DNA from: Larix kaempferi
Taxonomy: Eukaryota > Streptophyta > Pinopsida > Pinales > Pinaceae
Reading direction: 5' to 3'
Assembly: GCA_027924585.1 (NCBI GenBank)
Contig: BSBM01000643.1
Location: 18,276,501-18,340,500 of the forward strand
DNA length: 64,000 nt
The translations under genes and the position numbers were made by a program. The notes under the pieces were generated by a model. The model made no database searches and was not told where the DNA came from. It saw only the letters and a program-made list of their open reading frames with translations. Of this stretch, positions 36,659 through 47,039 are shown one piece after another. Within the stretch, counting starts at the first letter, position 1, and every line of letters starts with the position of its first letter.

Positions 36659-38040
36659 TTCCCCTCCCCCTTAGAACAAACCCGTGTGCAAGAAAAATTC
36701 TAGTATCATCATACCATTTAGACGCTGCAATAGAAATGAGATTTACATTATCTTCAGATGTACCTTCCTCTTGGTTCCATTCAAATTATGCTTGCTCAAG
36801 GTCATTAGATTGGGAAGCGAGTAAACACAAACCTTGTCCTTTAATAATCTTAGTAGGCTTAATTTCCAAATCATACTCTTGAAGCGCAGTCATCCAGTGG
36901 GCACGTTTTTCACCAAGCTCTTTCTAGACCAAAACATTTCTTATTGCTGCATAAGGCACAATGACATTAGTTCTAGATTTTAGGAGATCACGCTTGAAAT
37001 GTTTTACATACTTGTAAGCTGCATAAGCATGTTTATCAATTTGAGAGTAGTTCAATTCAACCCCTTTAAATGTAGAACTCATAAAATAAATTGGAATTTC
37101 GATATCCTCAGACTGTTTCTGTGTCAGCACAACAACATAAGAAAATTCAGTGGCAAACGTATATAGAATGAAATCCTTTGTGAAATCAGGTGACATTAAC
37201 GCAGAGGATTCTGCAATAGCTTTCCGAATCTCTGCAAAAGAATCTCTCTGAACATCAGACCACTTAAATTGAACATCCTTTTTAATAAGATCTTGTAAAG
37301 GCCTAACAATATGAGCAAAATTAGGTACACACAACTTTAGGCCTAAAAAGGACTGAAATATTAAGGGCTGGTTATTATTAGCCACAATCTCCTGAGTACC
37401 AAGGATATAACGATGTTGCAAGGAAGAGGCAGGGGTGATAGGACCAACAAAATCTAAACCCAATTGTTGAAAGGGAAAGTGGACAGTAATTGGTTGAAGG
37501 GGAAAAGCAGCTTTCTTAACCTTACCAGCACATCTTTGGTAGGCTTCACACTTTCTAGCAAAGGCATATGAATCTTTGAACAAAGTTGGCCAATAATAAC
37601 CAGCCCTTAATATTTTATGGGCTGTGGGCTGGTTATTATTGGCCCTTAAGATGAACTTTGTCAGATGGTTGTAAACTTTAGTTACAAAATTAGGCCTAAC
37701 AACTTTTCTATCTCTTTCTTTACATATGGTTCTAAACTAGGATGCAATTTTCTTAGCTTCCGTTGGTAGGTTTTGGAATTAGGCTTCATAGGGATGTTGT
37801 GCTAAATGATTTTGGTATCAAATGTCTTAAGGTCATCATAGGTCCATGCAAGTACATCCTTAAATTTCTTGCACAATTTGATATAAGCTCTTTTCTCATC
37901 AAGTGAACAATCAATCCCTAGATTAATCAGTTGAGGATTTTGCTCAGTTCCTAAGTTTATAGGATGATAATTTAGAGAATAACTGTGTGTTAACGCCAAT
38001 TTCATTAAACTTGGACTTATTCCAGTCCAAGTCAGTTTGA
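36659..38040 (-). pseudogene. Rearranged gypsy family A pol (A3): integrase joined in front of RNase H
   Basis: From 38005 downward the minus strand encodes the RT-proximal linker (QLINLGIDC...KLCKKFKDVLAWTYDDLKTF). An integrase zinc-finger/core start follows at 37583 (FARKCEAYQRCAGKVKKAAF, LGLDFVGPITPASS). It is then fused in frame with the RT thumb/RNase H (VRPLQDLIKKDVQFKW, SPDFTKDFILYTFATEFSY). After a TAG at 36924-36926 it continues with GEKRAHWMTALQEYDLEIKP and a linker. Normal order is RT, RNase H, integrase, so this is a rearranged copy. The join lies at CTCCTGAGTACCAA (near 37390-37403), a string that also occurs inside the intact integrase at about 27577. Confidence 0.85.
38017..38040. 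other. Hairpin next to the 21-bp satellite
   Basis: ACTTGGAC and GTCCAAGT form a perfect 8-bp stem around an 8-base loop. Confidence 0.6.
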
Positions 38041-38065
38041 AGACGGGTCAAAAATAGCGTTTCTA

Positions 38066-38232
38066 AACCCCAAAATCAAGCAAAATCCGGTTCCAAAAGT
38101 GCCAAATACAGGTTTTAAAAGTGCCAAATCCGGTTCTGAAAGTGCCAAAATTGGTTCCGAAATTGCCAAATCAAGGTTCCAAAAGTGCCAAAACCGGTTC
38201 CAAAAGTGCCAAAACCGGTTCTGAAAGTGTGA
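38066..38232 (+). repeat. 21-bp satellite, block 1
   Basis: About seven or eight units of a 21-bp repeat with core GTGCCAAAACCGGTTC, each centred on the 8-bp palindrome AACCGGTT. The 21-bp period keeps frames open, giving repetitive peptide shadows. Confidence 0.9.
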
Positions 38233-39017
38233 AAATCCTCACAGCAGATCTAAGAGATGATGTATACCTCATAATGAAAGAATTTAGGAATAATATTAAG
38301 AGTGGTTAATGCAGTAAAATGAGCAATAGAATAATAATATAGTAGAACTCGGATAGAAGCAAAATTACTTCACACCCACTAATTCATTAATCACAGTATG
38401 GACAAATAAGTAGTACAACGCATGAGGATTCGAATTCCAAGGTGGCAATTCGAATTAGACTTCATGGAGTGATCAAAAGATCACTGGAGTGTCATCGGAG
38501 CACAACTAGAAGTCTATCTCATCATCGGTGGAGTCATCAACGCACAAGTAACTGTCAACCATCAGTCAAACTGAGTCTAATTGAGTGTGGTAGGTGTAAC
38601 TGAGTGTAACTGGCACATGGAGACACTAACTGAATGAAGGAGGCTAAGTGGAGGGCGCATGAGGAGCTAATTTGAGTTAGAATGGGCAGTCTAGTCTCAC
38701 TGGAGGTCCATCAGAGTGATACAGTAAGTTGAGAGTCAGTTGTTCCTTAAATCAAGGAAATAACTAAAGATAACTCAATTAACTGAAGTGAAACTAAGTG
38801 GTAGGTGAGAGAGGGCGAGTGGCTTCCTAAAATCAAGGAAGAAGGGCACACTAATCTCTAGGAGGGCTAAAACTAATCCATGAGAATCTCCCAGGGCTAG
38901 CTAGCTAAGGGCTAGGTGTTGGGATTGATGACTAGGATGCATGCATGCATGCATGACTGAAAATGAAAATAATGAAGATGCTGGTAGGACTAGGATGGAG
39001 TATAGGAATATCCTGAC
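38233..39017. other. Non-coding segment between two satellite blocks
   Basis: It separates two blocks of the same satellite. ATCCTCACAG (38235 region) and ATCCTGACAG (39010 region) lie at its edges and differ at one base, so it could be an insertion with a ~10-bp target duplication. It has a TGCA run (38936-38956) and no coding or clear terminal inverted repeats. Confidence 0.4.
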
Positions 39018-39235
39018 AGAAAGTGCCAAAACCGGTTCTGAAAGTGCCAAAACCGATTGCAAAAGTGCCAAAACCGATTCCGAAAGTGCCAAATCAAGGT
39101 TCGTGACAAAACCGGTTCCTAAAGAACCAAAACCGGTTCCAAAAGTGCCAAATCTGGTTCCAAAAGTGACCAAACCAGTTCCGAAACTGCCAAATCCGTT
39201 TCCAAAAGTGCCAAATCCAGGTTCCAAAACCATCT
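39018..39235 (+). repeat. 21-bp satellite, block 2
   Basis: About ten units of the same 21-bp repeat, more variable than block 1, including a GTTCGTGACAAAACC interruption. Confidence 0.9.
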
Positions 39236-39359
39236 TTTTTCTTTTGATATTGCCACTTTTGAAATTGATTTTTGCGGTGTTCCGATATGATAATTATGAC
39301 AGTCATTTGAAGTTGTAAAAAATATACAAATTATCAAATGAATCGGTGTCTGTATAATA

Positions 39360-40335
39360 TAACGGTCATTTCAAGTTGAATTTCATTCACCAACATCGAA
39401 TTTTGAATGAGGCTTGAGATAAATGAATGAGGGTCGACCGATCCTTCTTCTGCCCACTATTATTTTCAGAATAGTTGTAGACTGCAACAAGGGTGGTTCA
39501 ATCCTTCTTGTGTTCACCATTCTGGATACAAGTGGATTGTCAGATATTGGTGTTCTCAATTATCTATCAAAAGAAGGGGCATCCGATCCTTCTTGTCGGC
39601 AGTCGGAAGTCCAGAGAAATATTGTTTAGATGTTATAACTTAGGAAATGTCTCGATCCATACTATATACTGCGGAAGTTGGTAGTGGGTAATTGTCGTCC
39701 CAACCTTCATAGATTAAATATTTTTTTATTTCTCTTTTAAATGAAGGGTCAGCCAACCCTTCTTTTGGTTAGTATTTTGGCACTCTTCGCCATTCAAGAT
39801 ATACATGAATTGACAACCTATACTTCATAGGTTGAATATTTGCACAATTCCCTCATAAATGAAGGGGCGGTTGACCCTTCTTCTGACCAATATTATTTTC
39901 ATACTAGTTCTGGACTGCAAGAAGGGTTGTTTGATCCTTATTGTGTTCACCATTCTGGATACAGGTGAATTGCTGGATTTTCGTCTCCACAATTATCTAC
40001 TAAACGAAGGGTCGACCGACCCTTCTTGTGATTTGTAGTTTTCTAGCCTTGACCATTCTGGTTATACATGAATTGATCTCTATTTTGGTAGGCCAAAATC
40101 TCACACGTGTGAGCCTCAAAGAGAGAACTAACACCATAAAAAGTGATGACATGGCATGTATGATGACATGGAATGTGTGATGAGGTTGGAAAGACACATG
40201 ATGGTGTTCTGGTGCTATCATTAAGTCAGTGTCTCAATCTGACATCAAATTTGGAGAAAATCTTGGAGATGACCAAGTGTTGGAAAACTGGTTCAGGTGG
40301 CCTTGGGAAAATGCTCGCTGTACCTCATGGGAGAA
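39360..40335 (+). repeat. Left direct repeat of the gene cassette, rich in GAAGGGTCG palindromes
   Basis: It aligns with 45213-46130 in the same orientation, from TTTGAATGAGGCTTGAGATA through GATGAGGTTGGAAAGACACA, with weaker similarity to about 40335. It carries seven or so copies of a hairpin-capable motif; the clearest is GAAGGGTCGACCGACCCTTC at 40006-40025, others lie at 39743, 39861 and 39921. These repeats may be LTRs or LTR remnants, but clean TG...CA ends were not found. Confidence 0.7.
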
Positions 40336-40540
40336 TGATAAAAGGGTGGTTAGATCAATAGCTATTCGATAAAGGGGCGGTTAGATCGACGGTCCATAAT
40401 ATTTTTCGCACCACCAACATGCCTGACGTAATGGAGGTCTGAGCGGTTGCGAAACACCATACCGCTGTACGCATGTCGTCTCCACATCATTCTGCAATCA
40501 GAGAAAGTGGTAAGGAAAACCACCATCCCGTGTTGTGAAA

Positions 40541-40674
40541 CCACCTTCGGTGGTGTATAAAAGAGAAGGGCACGTCAAAAATTGACTTTTGTGTTGCGAA
40601 CGATGGAGGATTGCAACATGTCTGTGCTACTCGAAAGTGACATAGCATAGTTTATTCATCCTATCTATCTCAGG
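40541..40674 (+). promoter_or_regulatory. Core promoter and leader with splice donor for the 40.7 kb gene
   Basis: TATAAAAG lies at 40556-40563, immediately preceded by a small hairpin CCACCTTCGGTGG (40541-40553). About 118 bp downstream is a strong donor CAG|GTATGT (GT at 40674). The long reading frame opens 17 bp after this GT, so either the donor is alternative or the frame's start lies in an intron-retained form. Seen in sequence; use is inferred. Confidence 0.55.
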
Positions 40675-40690
40675 TATGTCCTCTTAACTC

Positions 40691-43600
40691 ATGAAAGTAA
40701 CACGAATTGTTTACATAAGGGAAGGAAGTAGTGAAACCATCTGTCAGAACGTTGAAACTATGAGGATAGGGGAAACTCTAGTGGACAGAGATAGTGACGT
40801 TCGTGACCCCATAATGGTTAAATTCTCGGTTTCAGAAATCAAAAGCAAGTTGGAGGGTTTATATAAACAAAATTTGGATGTGCACAATGTTTATAAGTCT
40901 TGTTTTATCTATTTCTATCCCGAACAACATTCAGAGTTTCCGGAATTCGTTTCGTGGTGTGCAGTAAATTATTCTCAGAGTCAAAGAGTCATTATGAATT
41001 CATCACGAATTTTTTTTTGCTGTGTAAATGTGTCTACCATTAGGAAAGCTCTAGCAGTACCCCTATTTTCCTCCCACCACTAGGAAGATTTTGCTGAAGA
41101 AGCCCTATTTAGCCAGTACAGAGATTCATCCCCTGAGACCAACCAAACCTTCATGACCAGTTGTCTGAAACCTGGACTTGCCATTGATAACACCCCCTTT
41201 CCACTTGACATTAATTTCTTTGATGAATATTCACAGTTAGTTTTGTCACCCATTTCACAGTTTTTAGGGTTTGATGATGATTCCATGGTCACAGAGGTCT
41301 AGTTAAGTTTGCTTTTTAGATTAAGTGTTGCTAAACCAGAAATGGATTACAGTCAATTACCCTACCTTAAATTTGATGAATTCTTGGCTCGGAACATCCA
41401 CTCTTAGTTAGTGAATTTTCGCACTTCGAGACATTTCAGATTCCAAACACACCTGATGAAAATGCTCCTGTTTAGCAGTCGAAAAGATTTACATTTCCCA
41501 CAATCTATGTTTTCAGAAACAACGGAAGACAGTATGTTTAATTTTATGAATTTTATTTCATCAAAAGTATACAGATTGATGTTTGGAGAAAATTTGCCTA
41601 GAGTATTATCAGAGAGGAAGACCCTGATGCAATTAAGCCCCAAAAAAGCAATTGGAGACTGGTTTTTAGGGAAGCAAAATACAATAATCAGACTTTATGG
41701 ATTTGTTAGGGAGCCCTATATTCTACCAGCCTTTTTGAATCTAAGATTTTTTTCTTTGGAGTTTATCAGAAAAAAATTGATAGTAGAAAATGACCATTTT
41801 CTACATTTCAAGAAAGCTACAGATATAAAGTTCGCTTTAAAAATTGGTCCTTTTATCATCAAGAACAAGAATGCTCTCCCTTTTGTACAAAAACATTTAG
41901 AAGCACTGAGTTTTAGGAAAGCAACAACTATTAATTATGATCCTTGTCATGTTATTTCTAACAGAAGGCAAGAGAACAAAAATAAATCCTTTGATCACTA
42001 AGAGGTTGAAGTATTGGCGAAGATGGGAAATTTACTGCAATATGAATCATACACAGAATTTTCGGGAAGTTCACACGCTAATCCTTCTACCTTGGATAAA
42101 TTTTCAGCTGAGTTGGTACTTGAGATGATACCTACCCCAGGAAGGGTTGAAGCAACAAGTAAAATAAGTTTTTATGAATGTACTGATATGAAGGTGGAGG
42201 AAGAAAGAGAAGCCAAAAGATTAAAATCAAGCCAGCAAGATGAAGTAGTTGTATTTGACAAAGAAAAGGGAATGAAGAAAGAAAAATACCAAGGGCTAGG
42301 AATTCAAGTACAGGAATACAAATTTGACGAGGCAAGAGTTGCAGGTGATTCTAGCAAATTTCATTCAAGAGATGAAATATGTGTAAAATATGGCAAAGAC
42401 AGACAAACAACAACAGAAGCAATGCATAAGTTGTTTCCAGAAGTCAGGAATGTTGTTGATCCATAAATTACTCTGATGACTAGCAGAGATCCAGACAAAA
42501 ATACTTTGAATTTGGCCGTATCATTTGATGATAAGGTCACAGAAATGAAATTGAATTTGCAGAAGATAACAGTCCCTGATAAAATTCACCTACACAGACA
42601 GACTGGAGAGGTGATTTATGTTGATATTATCAAAGCTAATTTAACAGTGGAAAAACTATAGATAATAGTGAACAAGATGTAAATCCAGTTGAGGCAAGAG
42701 AAAACATAGAACAAAGCTCATCAACTGCAAATACAAATATTACAAGATGACATGGTGAAGAGCAATGATGAACCAAATAGAGGGGAGGAAATTAAAAAGC
42801 TTTTAGCTGAGAAAGAAAAGAATATCCAATTACTTTAGCAAAAGGTTAGAGTTCCAGCAACTCGGATAATTCAAGCCTTTGAATTAACTGCATTAGAACA
42901 AGAAAAAGAAACTTTATCTCGAGAATTGGATGACTATCTTGCTAAATTGCTCAAGTTTGAGGAAAAAGAGGAAAGTTGGGAGAAAGATAGATCGATTCTT
43001 AAGACTGAAATTGAAGATCTAAAGGCAAAATTGACAAATATAGCACAAGAGAAGCAAGGAACATATCAAGGCAACAAAGAAGCAAGCACAGATGATATAG
43101 TTCAAGCTATGTCCCAAGTTAGCTTGAAAGACGTGGAGATCATAGAACTGAAAGAAGAAAAACAAAGACTAGAAGAGGAAAATCAGAAAAAGGAAACTGA
43201 AATAAAAGAGTTGACTAAAAACAATAAATATTTGGTAGGAAGAAATCAGAGGATGATAGGCCAAGTGCAAGGTGCAAAGCGTTTGATTTGGGATTCAATC
43301 ATCGATGAGGCTGCAAAATTGAGTCCTTATTTAAATTTTATGAAGACAAAGGAAGCCATATCAAATGATAGCTTACAAAGCTGTAAAGCAATGAGAGAAT
43401 TTTTAGATAAGATACCAAAAGATACATCCGAGGGTACCATAAGTTTCTTAAATATTCTGACAGAAGGTGATCTGAAAGCAATGGCTATCGAAAACAGAGT
43501 AATAGTCATAACTTGGGCTAGGAGAGTCCTTGGGAAACATTCTCACATTGAGAATGTTCAGGCTAGTGTAGAACAAATGAAGGAATAGGTTGAAGTGTTC

Positions 43601-44051
43601 AAAACGGGATTTGAAAAGGTAATACAAAAGGGACTACCTTATTTTTGGGATGAAAATAATGAATTAATTTCCCAGGACAATTATAAGGATTTACTATATA
43701 ACATCGGGAGGAACCATGAGCAATTTCAAGGTTTGACTCATGTTCTAACAGGGAAAATTATACTGAAGAAACTCTCCCTTGACTTTGAAATTCTAAACTA
43801 GCTGGCCATGATAGTTGAAAAGATTCCCCAACTTCCATTGCAGAGCACATAAAGATGAAATTTTTGGTCGAGGAGATGACTAGTTATGAGGTACCTTCTA
43901 CAGAGCAATGGAATATAGTGGAGAGATATGGGAAAATGAAGTACACCTTGCACACTTGAAGACTACTGTTCGAGAAAGAAGCCCTGTCAGCAGCTACAAC
44001 CAATAGAAAGACATCAAGTGTTATATTTTGAGAAATTTTAGAAATTGTATA
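40691..44051 (+). pseudogene. Large unknown gene, coiled-coil C-terminal half, interrupted by TAG/TAA codons
   Basis: From Met at 40691 one frame stays meaningful for 1037 codons to 43801 with no frameshift. In-frame stops: TAG at 41081, 41300, 41405, 42659, 42707, 42836, 43586 and 43799; TAA at 41999, 42464 and 42680; no TGA. Each fits a Gln by context. All Trp codons are intact. After about 43845 the frame shifts once and a tail (MKFLVEEMTSYE, TEQWNIVERYGKMKY) runs to about 44051 with TGA codons. The N-terminal ~430 residues look globular (FPEFVSWCAVNY, LKFDEFLARNIHS, IRLYGFVREPYILPAF). Residues ~500-600 are charged, and ~660-850 form a long Glu/Lys coiled coil (IIELKEEKQRLEEENQKKE). The rest is helical. 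I do not recognise the family. No RT, protease or integrase motif is present. An accessory ORF of a plant retroelement is the likeliest source. Confidence 0.6.
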
Positions 44052-44154
44052 AATTTTGACCGAAATGGAATGTAATAGTTAGTTTATAATTTTCTATTTT
44101 TAGTTATGAAGCAGTTAGGGTTTTACCTCGAGAGGTTTTACAATGTATAAAAGA

Positions 44155-44465
44155 CAATTTTTGGTAATGTAGTAAGTGTTGGAACCCGTGAAGAGATATT
44201 TGTTTTGTATTGAGCCCTTCAATTTTGAATAAAGATGGCCGAGCAGAGTTGATGCATATTTTCAAGACTAAAGATTCCGGTGTTATTTTATTCAAAGGAT
44301 TGGATGTTTTTTTTGGCAATGTAGTAAGGGTTGGAAATCGTGAAGATATTATACTCGTTTTGTATTGAGCCCTTCAATTCTAAAATAATATTCTCGAACA
44401 GAGTTGATGCATATTTTCAAGAGTAAAGATTCCTGTGTTATTTTATTCAAAGGATTAAAAAGAAT
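44155..44465 (+). repeat. Tandem duplication of the 3' flank, about 160-bp units
   Basis: GGTAATGTAGTAAGTGTTGG and GGCAATGTAGTAAGGGTTGG start two copies, each continuing through TTTGTATTGAGCCCTTCAAT and GTTGATGCATATTTTCAAGA. The first copy has AATAAA near 44228 and could act as a polyadenylation region for the gene upstream. Confidence 0.8.
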
Positions 44466-44830
44466 GTGGCTGTCTTGTCAATGATGAGATAATTAACAAA
44501 TTAAATTATGACGATAATGACTGCGCTGTGATTGCAGAATGTGAAACAATATGAATCAAGGAAAGAAATAGATTGGTGCATAACTTGCATATAAATCATA
44601 TGAATGATAAATCAAGCACACATATTTATATGTTTTATGATTTAACAATACAAAACAGAGTTAGTAGATGTATGTATGAAAAACCAAAATGAATCAAGGA
44701 AATTTGATTCATATAACAAAAGAAAGTAAAATAGAAACTAACTGAAATTCTTTAAAGATCGTAAAACATTACAAGTCTCCAAGTACAGAGTGTCTCCAGT
44801 TATCTCCTTCGATGGTCCCCCCATTCATGT
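44466..44830. other. Non-coding stretch
   Basis: No gene or clear repeat. AT-rich DNA between the duplicated 3' flank and the next palindrome cluster. Confidence 0.5.
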
Positions 44831-46160
44831 GATTTGCCCAGTATTATTTCCATACTAGTTCTAGACTGCAGGAAGGGTCGTCCGATCCTTCTTGTGCTCA
44901 CCATTCTGGATACAGGTGAATTGCTGGATATCGGTGTTCTCAATTATCTACTAAATGAAGGGTCGGTCGAACCTTGTGCTTAGGATTTTTCCATTATTGA
45001 CCATTCTGGTTATACATGAAATGAAGGCCTAGCCTTAGTATTTTTCCATGATTGATCATTCTAGTTTTCGGTTGTAAAATTTTTACAATAATCGGGGATT
45101 TTTATGCTCGGAACCCGCAACCCACAATTGCGGATTGCGGGAAGAGTATTGTAAATGTTTGCATTTTTTCGTTTCTACAACCTACAATGCGGATTGCGGA
45201 AACTTTGGTTTGTTTTCATTTGAAGTTGAATGTCATTAATCAACACCCCATTTTTGAATGAGGCTTGAGATAAATGAATGAAGCGACAACCAACCCTTCT
45301 TCTGCCCACTATTATTTTCATAATAGTTCTATACTGCAAGAAGGGTGGTTTGATCCTTCTTGTATTCACCATTGTGGATACAAATGAATTGTCATTTATT
45401 GGTGTTCACAATTATCTACTACGAGAAGGGATGACTGATCCATCTTGTCGACAGTCGGAAGTCGAGATAAATATTGTTTACATGTTATAACAAAGGTAAT
45501 GTCCCGATCCCTACCATATTCTGGGGAATTTATCTTTTAAATGAAGAGTCGAACGACCCTTCTTGTGCTTAGTAGTTTTGCAGTCTTCACCATTCATTAT
45601 ATACATGAATTGACAGCCTATACTTCGTAGGTTAAATATTTGCACAATTCCCTCATAAATGAAGGGGCGTCCGACCCTTTTTGTACCCAATATTATTTTC
45701 ATACTAGTTTTAGACTTCCAGAAAGGTCATCCGATCCTTCTTGTGTTCACCAGTCTGGATACAGGTGAATTGCTAGATATTGGTGTTCATAATTATCTAC
45801 TAAACGAAGGGTCAGCCGACCCTTCTTGTGATTTATATTTTTCCAGTCTTGACCATTCTGGTTATACATGAATTGATCTCTATTTTGGCAGGCCACCATC
45901 TCACACGATAGGAAGTGATGACATGGCATGTATGATGACATGGAATCTATGATGACATGGAATGTGTGATGAGGTTGGAAAGACACATGATGGTGTTCTG
46001 GTGCTATTTGACATCATTATGGCAAAGTATGACAAGTTTGTGAAACTTTGGAAATTAACAAAGTATGGAAAAAGTAGTCAAAACTACTCTGAGAGAATGC
46101 CCGCCATAATTCATGGTTTGAGAAAAATGCTTGCACCATCATATCATGCTATAGCTTGCT
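44830..46160 (+). repeat. Right direct repeat of the gene cassette and extra palindrome units
   Basis: Bases 45213-46130 match the left repeat in order and orientation. An extra partial unit lies at 44845-45010. Palindrome copies lie at 44872, 44957, 45339, 45541, 45661 and 45806 (GAAGGGTCAGCCGACCCTTC at 45806-45825). A CGGATTGCGG block is inserted at 45105-45205. The repeat is cut before the TATA-bearing part present on the left. Confidence 0.7.
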
Positions 46161-46184
46161 GAAGTGGCTATCTAGTTATACCTG

Positions 46185-46325
46185 ATTGTGGATTGCGGGA
46201 AGTGTTTGAATAATGGATTTGCGACATGCGTTTCCGCAACCCGCAATTGCGGATTGCGGAAACTTAGGTTTGTTTTTATTTCGAGTTGTAGTCCCGCAAC
46301 CCGCAATTGCAAATTGCTGGGACTT
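46185..46325. repeat. CCGCAATTGCGG repeat block
   Basis: Several copies of CGCAACCCGCAATTGCGG and related words lie directly left of element C's 3' LTR. Same family as at 27.6, 34.4 and 45.1 kb. Confidence 0.75.
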
Positions 46326-46355
46326 TGTATACATTTCCAAAAAAATTAAACTCCC

Positions 46356-47039
46356 TGTTGCTTGTGATTTCTCCCAAGCTAGTGCTAAAGGTGCACCTGT
46401 AAAAACAAATGTAAATAACAATAAATCTGATCTAACATGTGCAAGGAAATAAAAACTAGATTTAAGAACAATAAACAATGAGATCCATAAGAGAAACAAG
46501 AAATAAAGAATTTGAAAATTTTCTATTGATGGGCAAGCAATGGCTTGCAAAAATATACCTCAATGGTGAGGATTGTTGAGTTGGGGCAGCTGCAATGTTG
46601 AGATGCTCCAATCTTCCAATGGTCTCTCTTCTCCAAGATGCTGCAATGGTTGGGAAAAAGCTCAAAAGGATGGTCAAAGCTCAAGAGGGATTTTGGCAGC
46701 ATGAGGATATGATGGATATGGAGTCAATAGTGAGGAAACCCTATCACCTTTTTATAGTTTTTGGTGATGGGAAATACAATCATGGTTTGAGGAAACCAAT
46801 GGTATTGCTAAAATGGTTTAGGTCTCTTTTTCATTTTTTGAATATTATTCCCTTTTAATTGATTTTTGGGAATTTTGGACCCTTTTTGAGGAAAAATAAA
46901 TATTTTAAGGGGAAAAAGGTGTATTATGGTCTTTTTGGTGACCTTTTAATGGTTTTAGAGGCAAAAATGGTAAGAAAAATGGACAAAATGGTCATGTGCA
47001 TAGGGAAATGAGCTAGTGAACACTTTTGGGGTGTTAACA
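46356..47039 (-). mobile_element. 3' LTR of element C (684 bp)
   Basis: Plus-strand ends are TGTTGCTTG and GTGTTAACA. The sequence closely follows the copy at 62766-63499 except for small indels. On the element strand the adjacent CAGGGGGCAATC (47040-47051 region) looks like the polypurine tract, so this is the 3' LTR. Confidence 0.85.

Noticed and set aside
38901-39318. Pro/Lys/Val-repeat ORFs on both strands over the 21-bp satellite
   Set aside because: A 21-bp period keeps several frames open on both strands; the peptides are translation shadows of the satellite.
40691-43801. Reassigned genetic code (UAR = Gln) in the source organism
   Set aside because: The retroelement pol genes show the same CAG/CAA-type stops mixed with TGA stops and frameshifts, and the gene's own tail has TGA. 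Cytosine decay explains this more simply. Kept only as an alternative in the findings.
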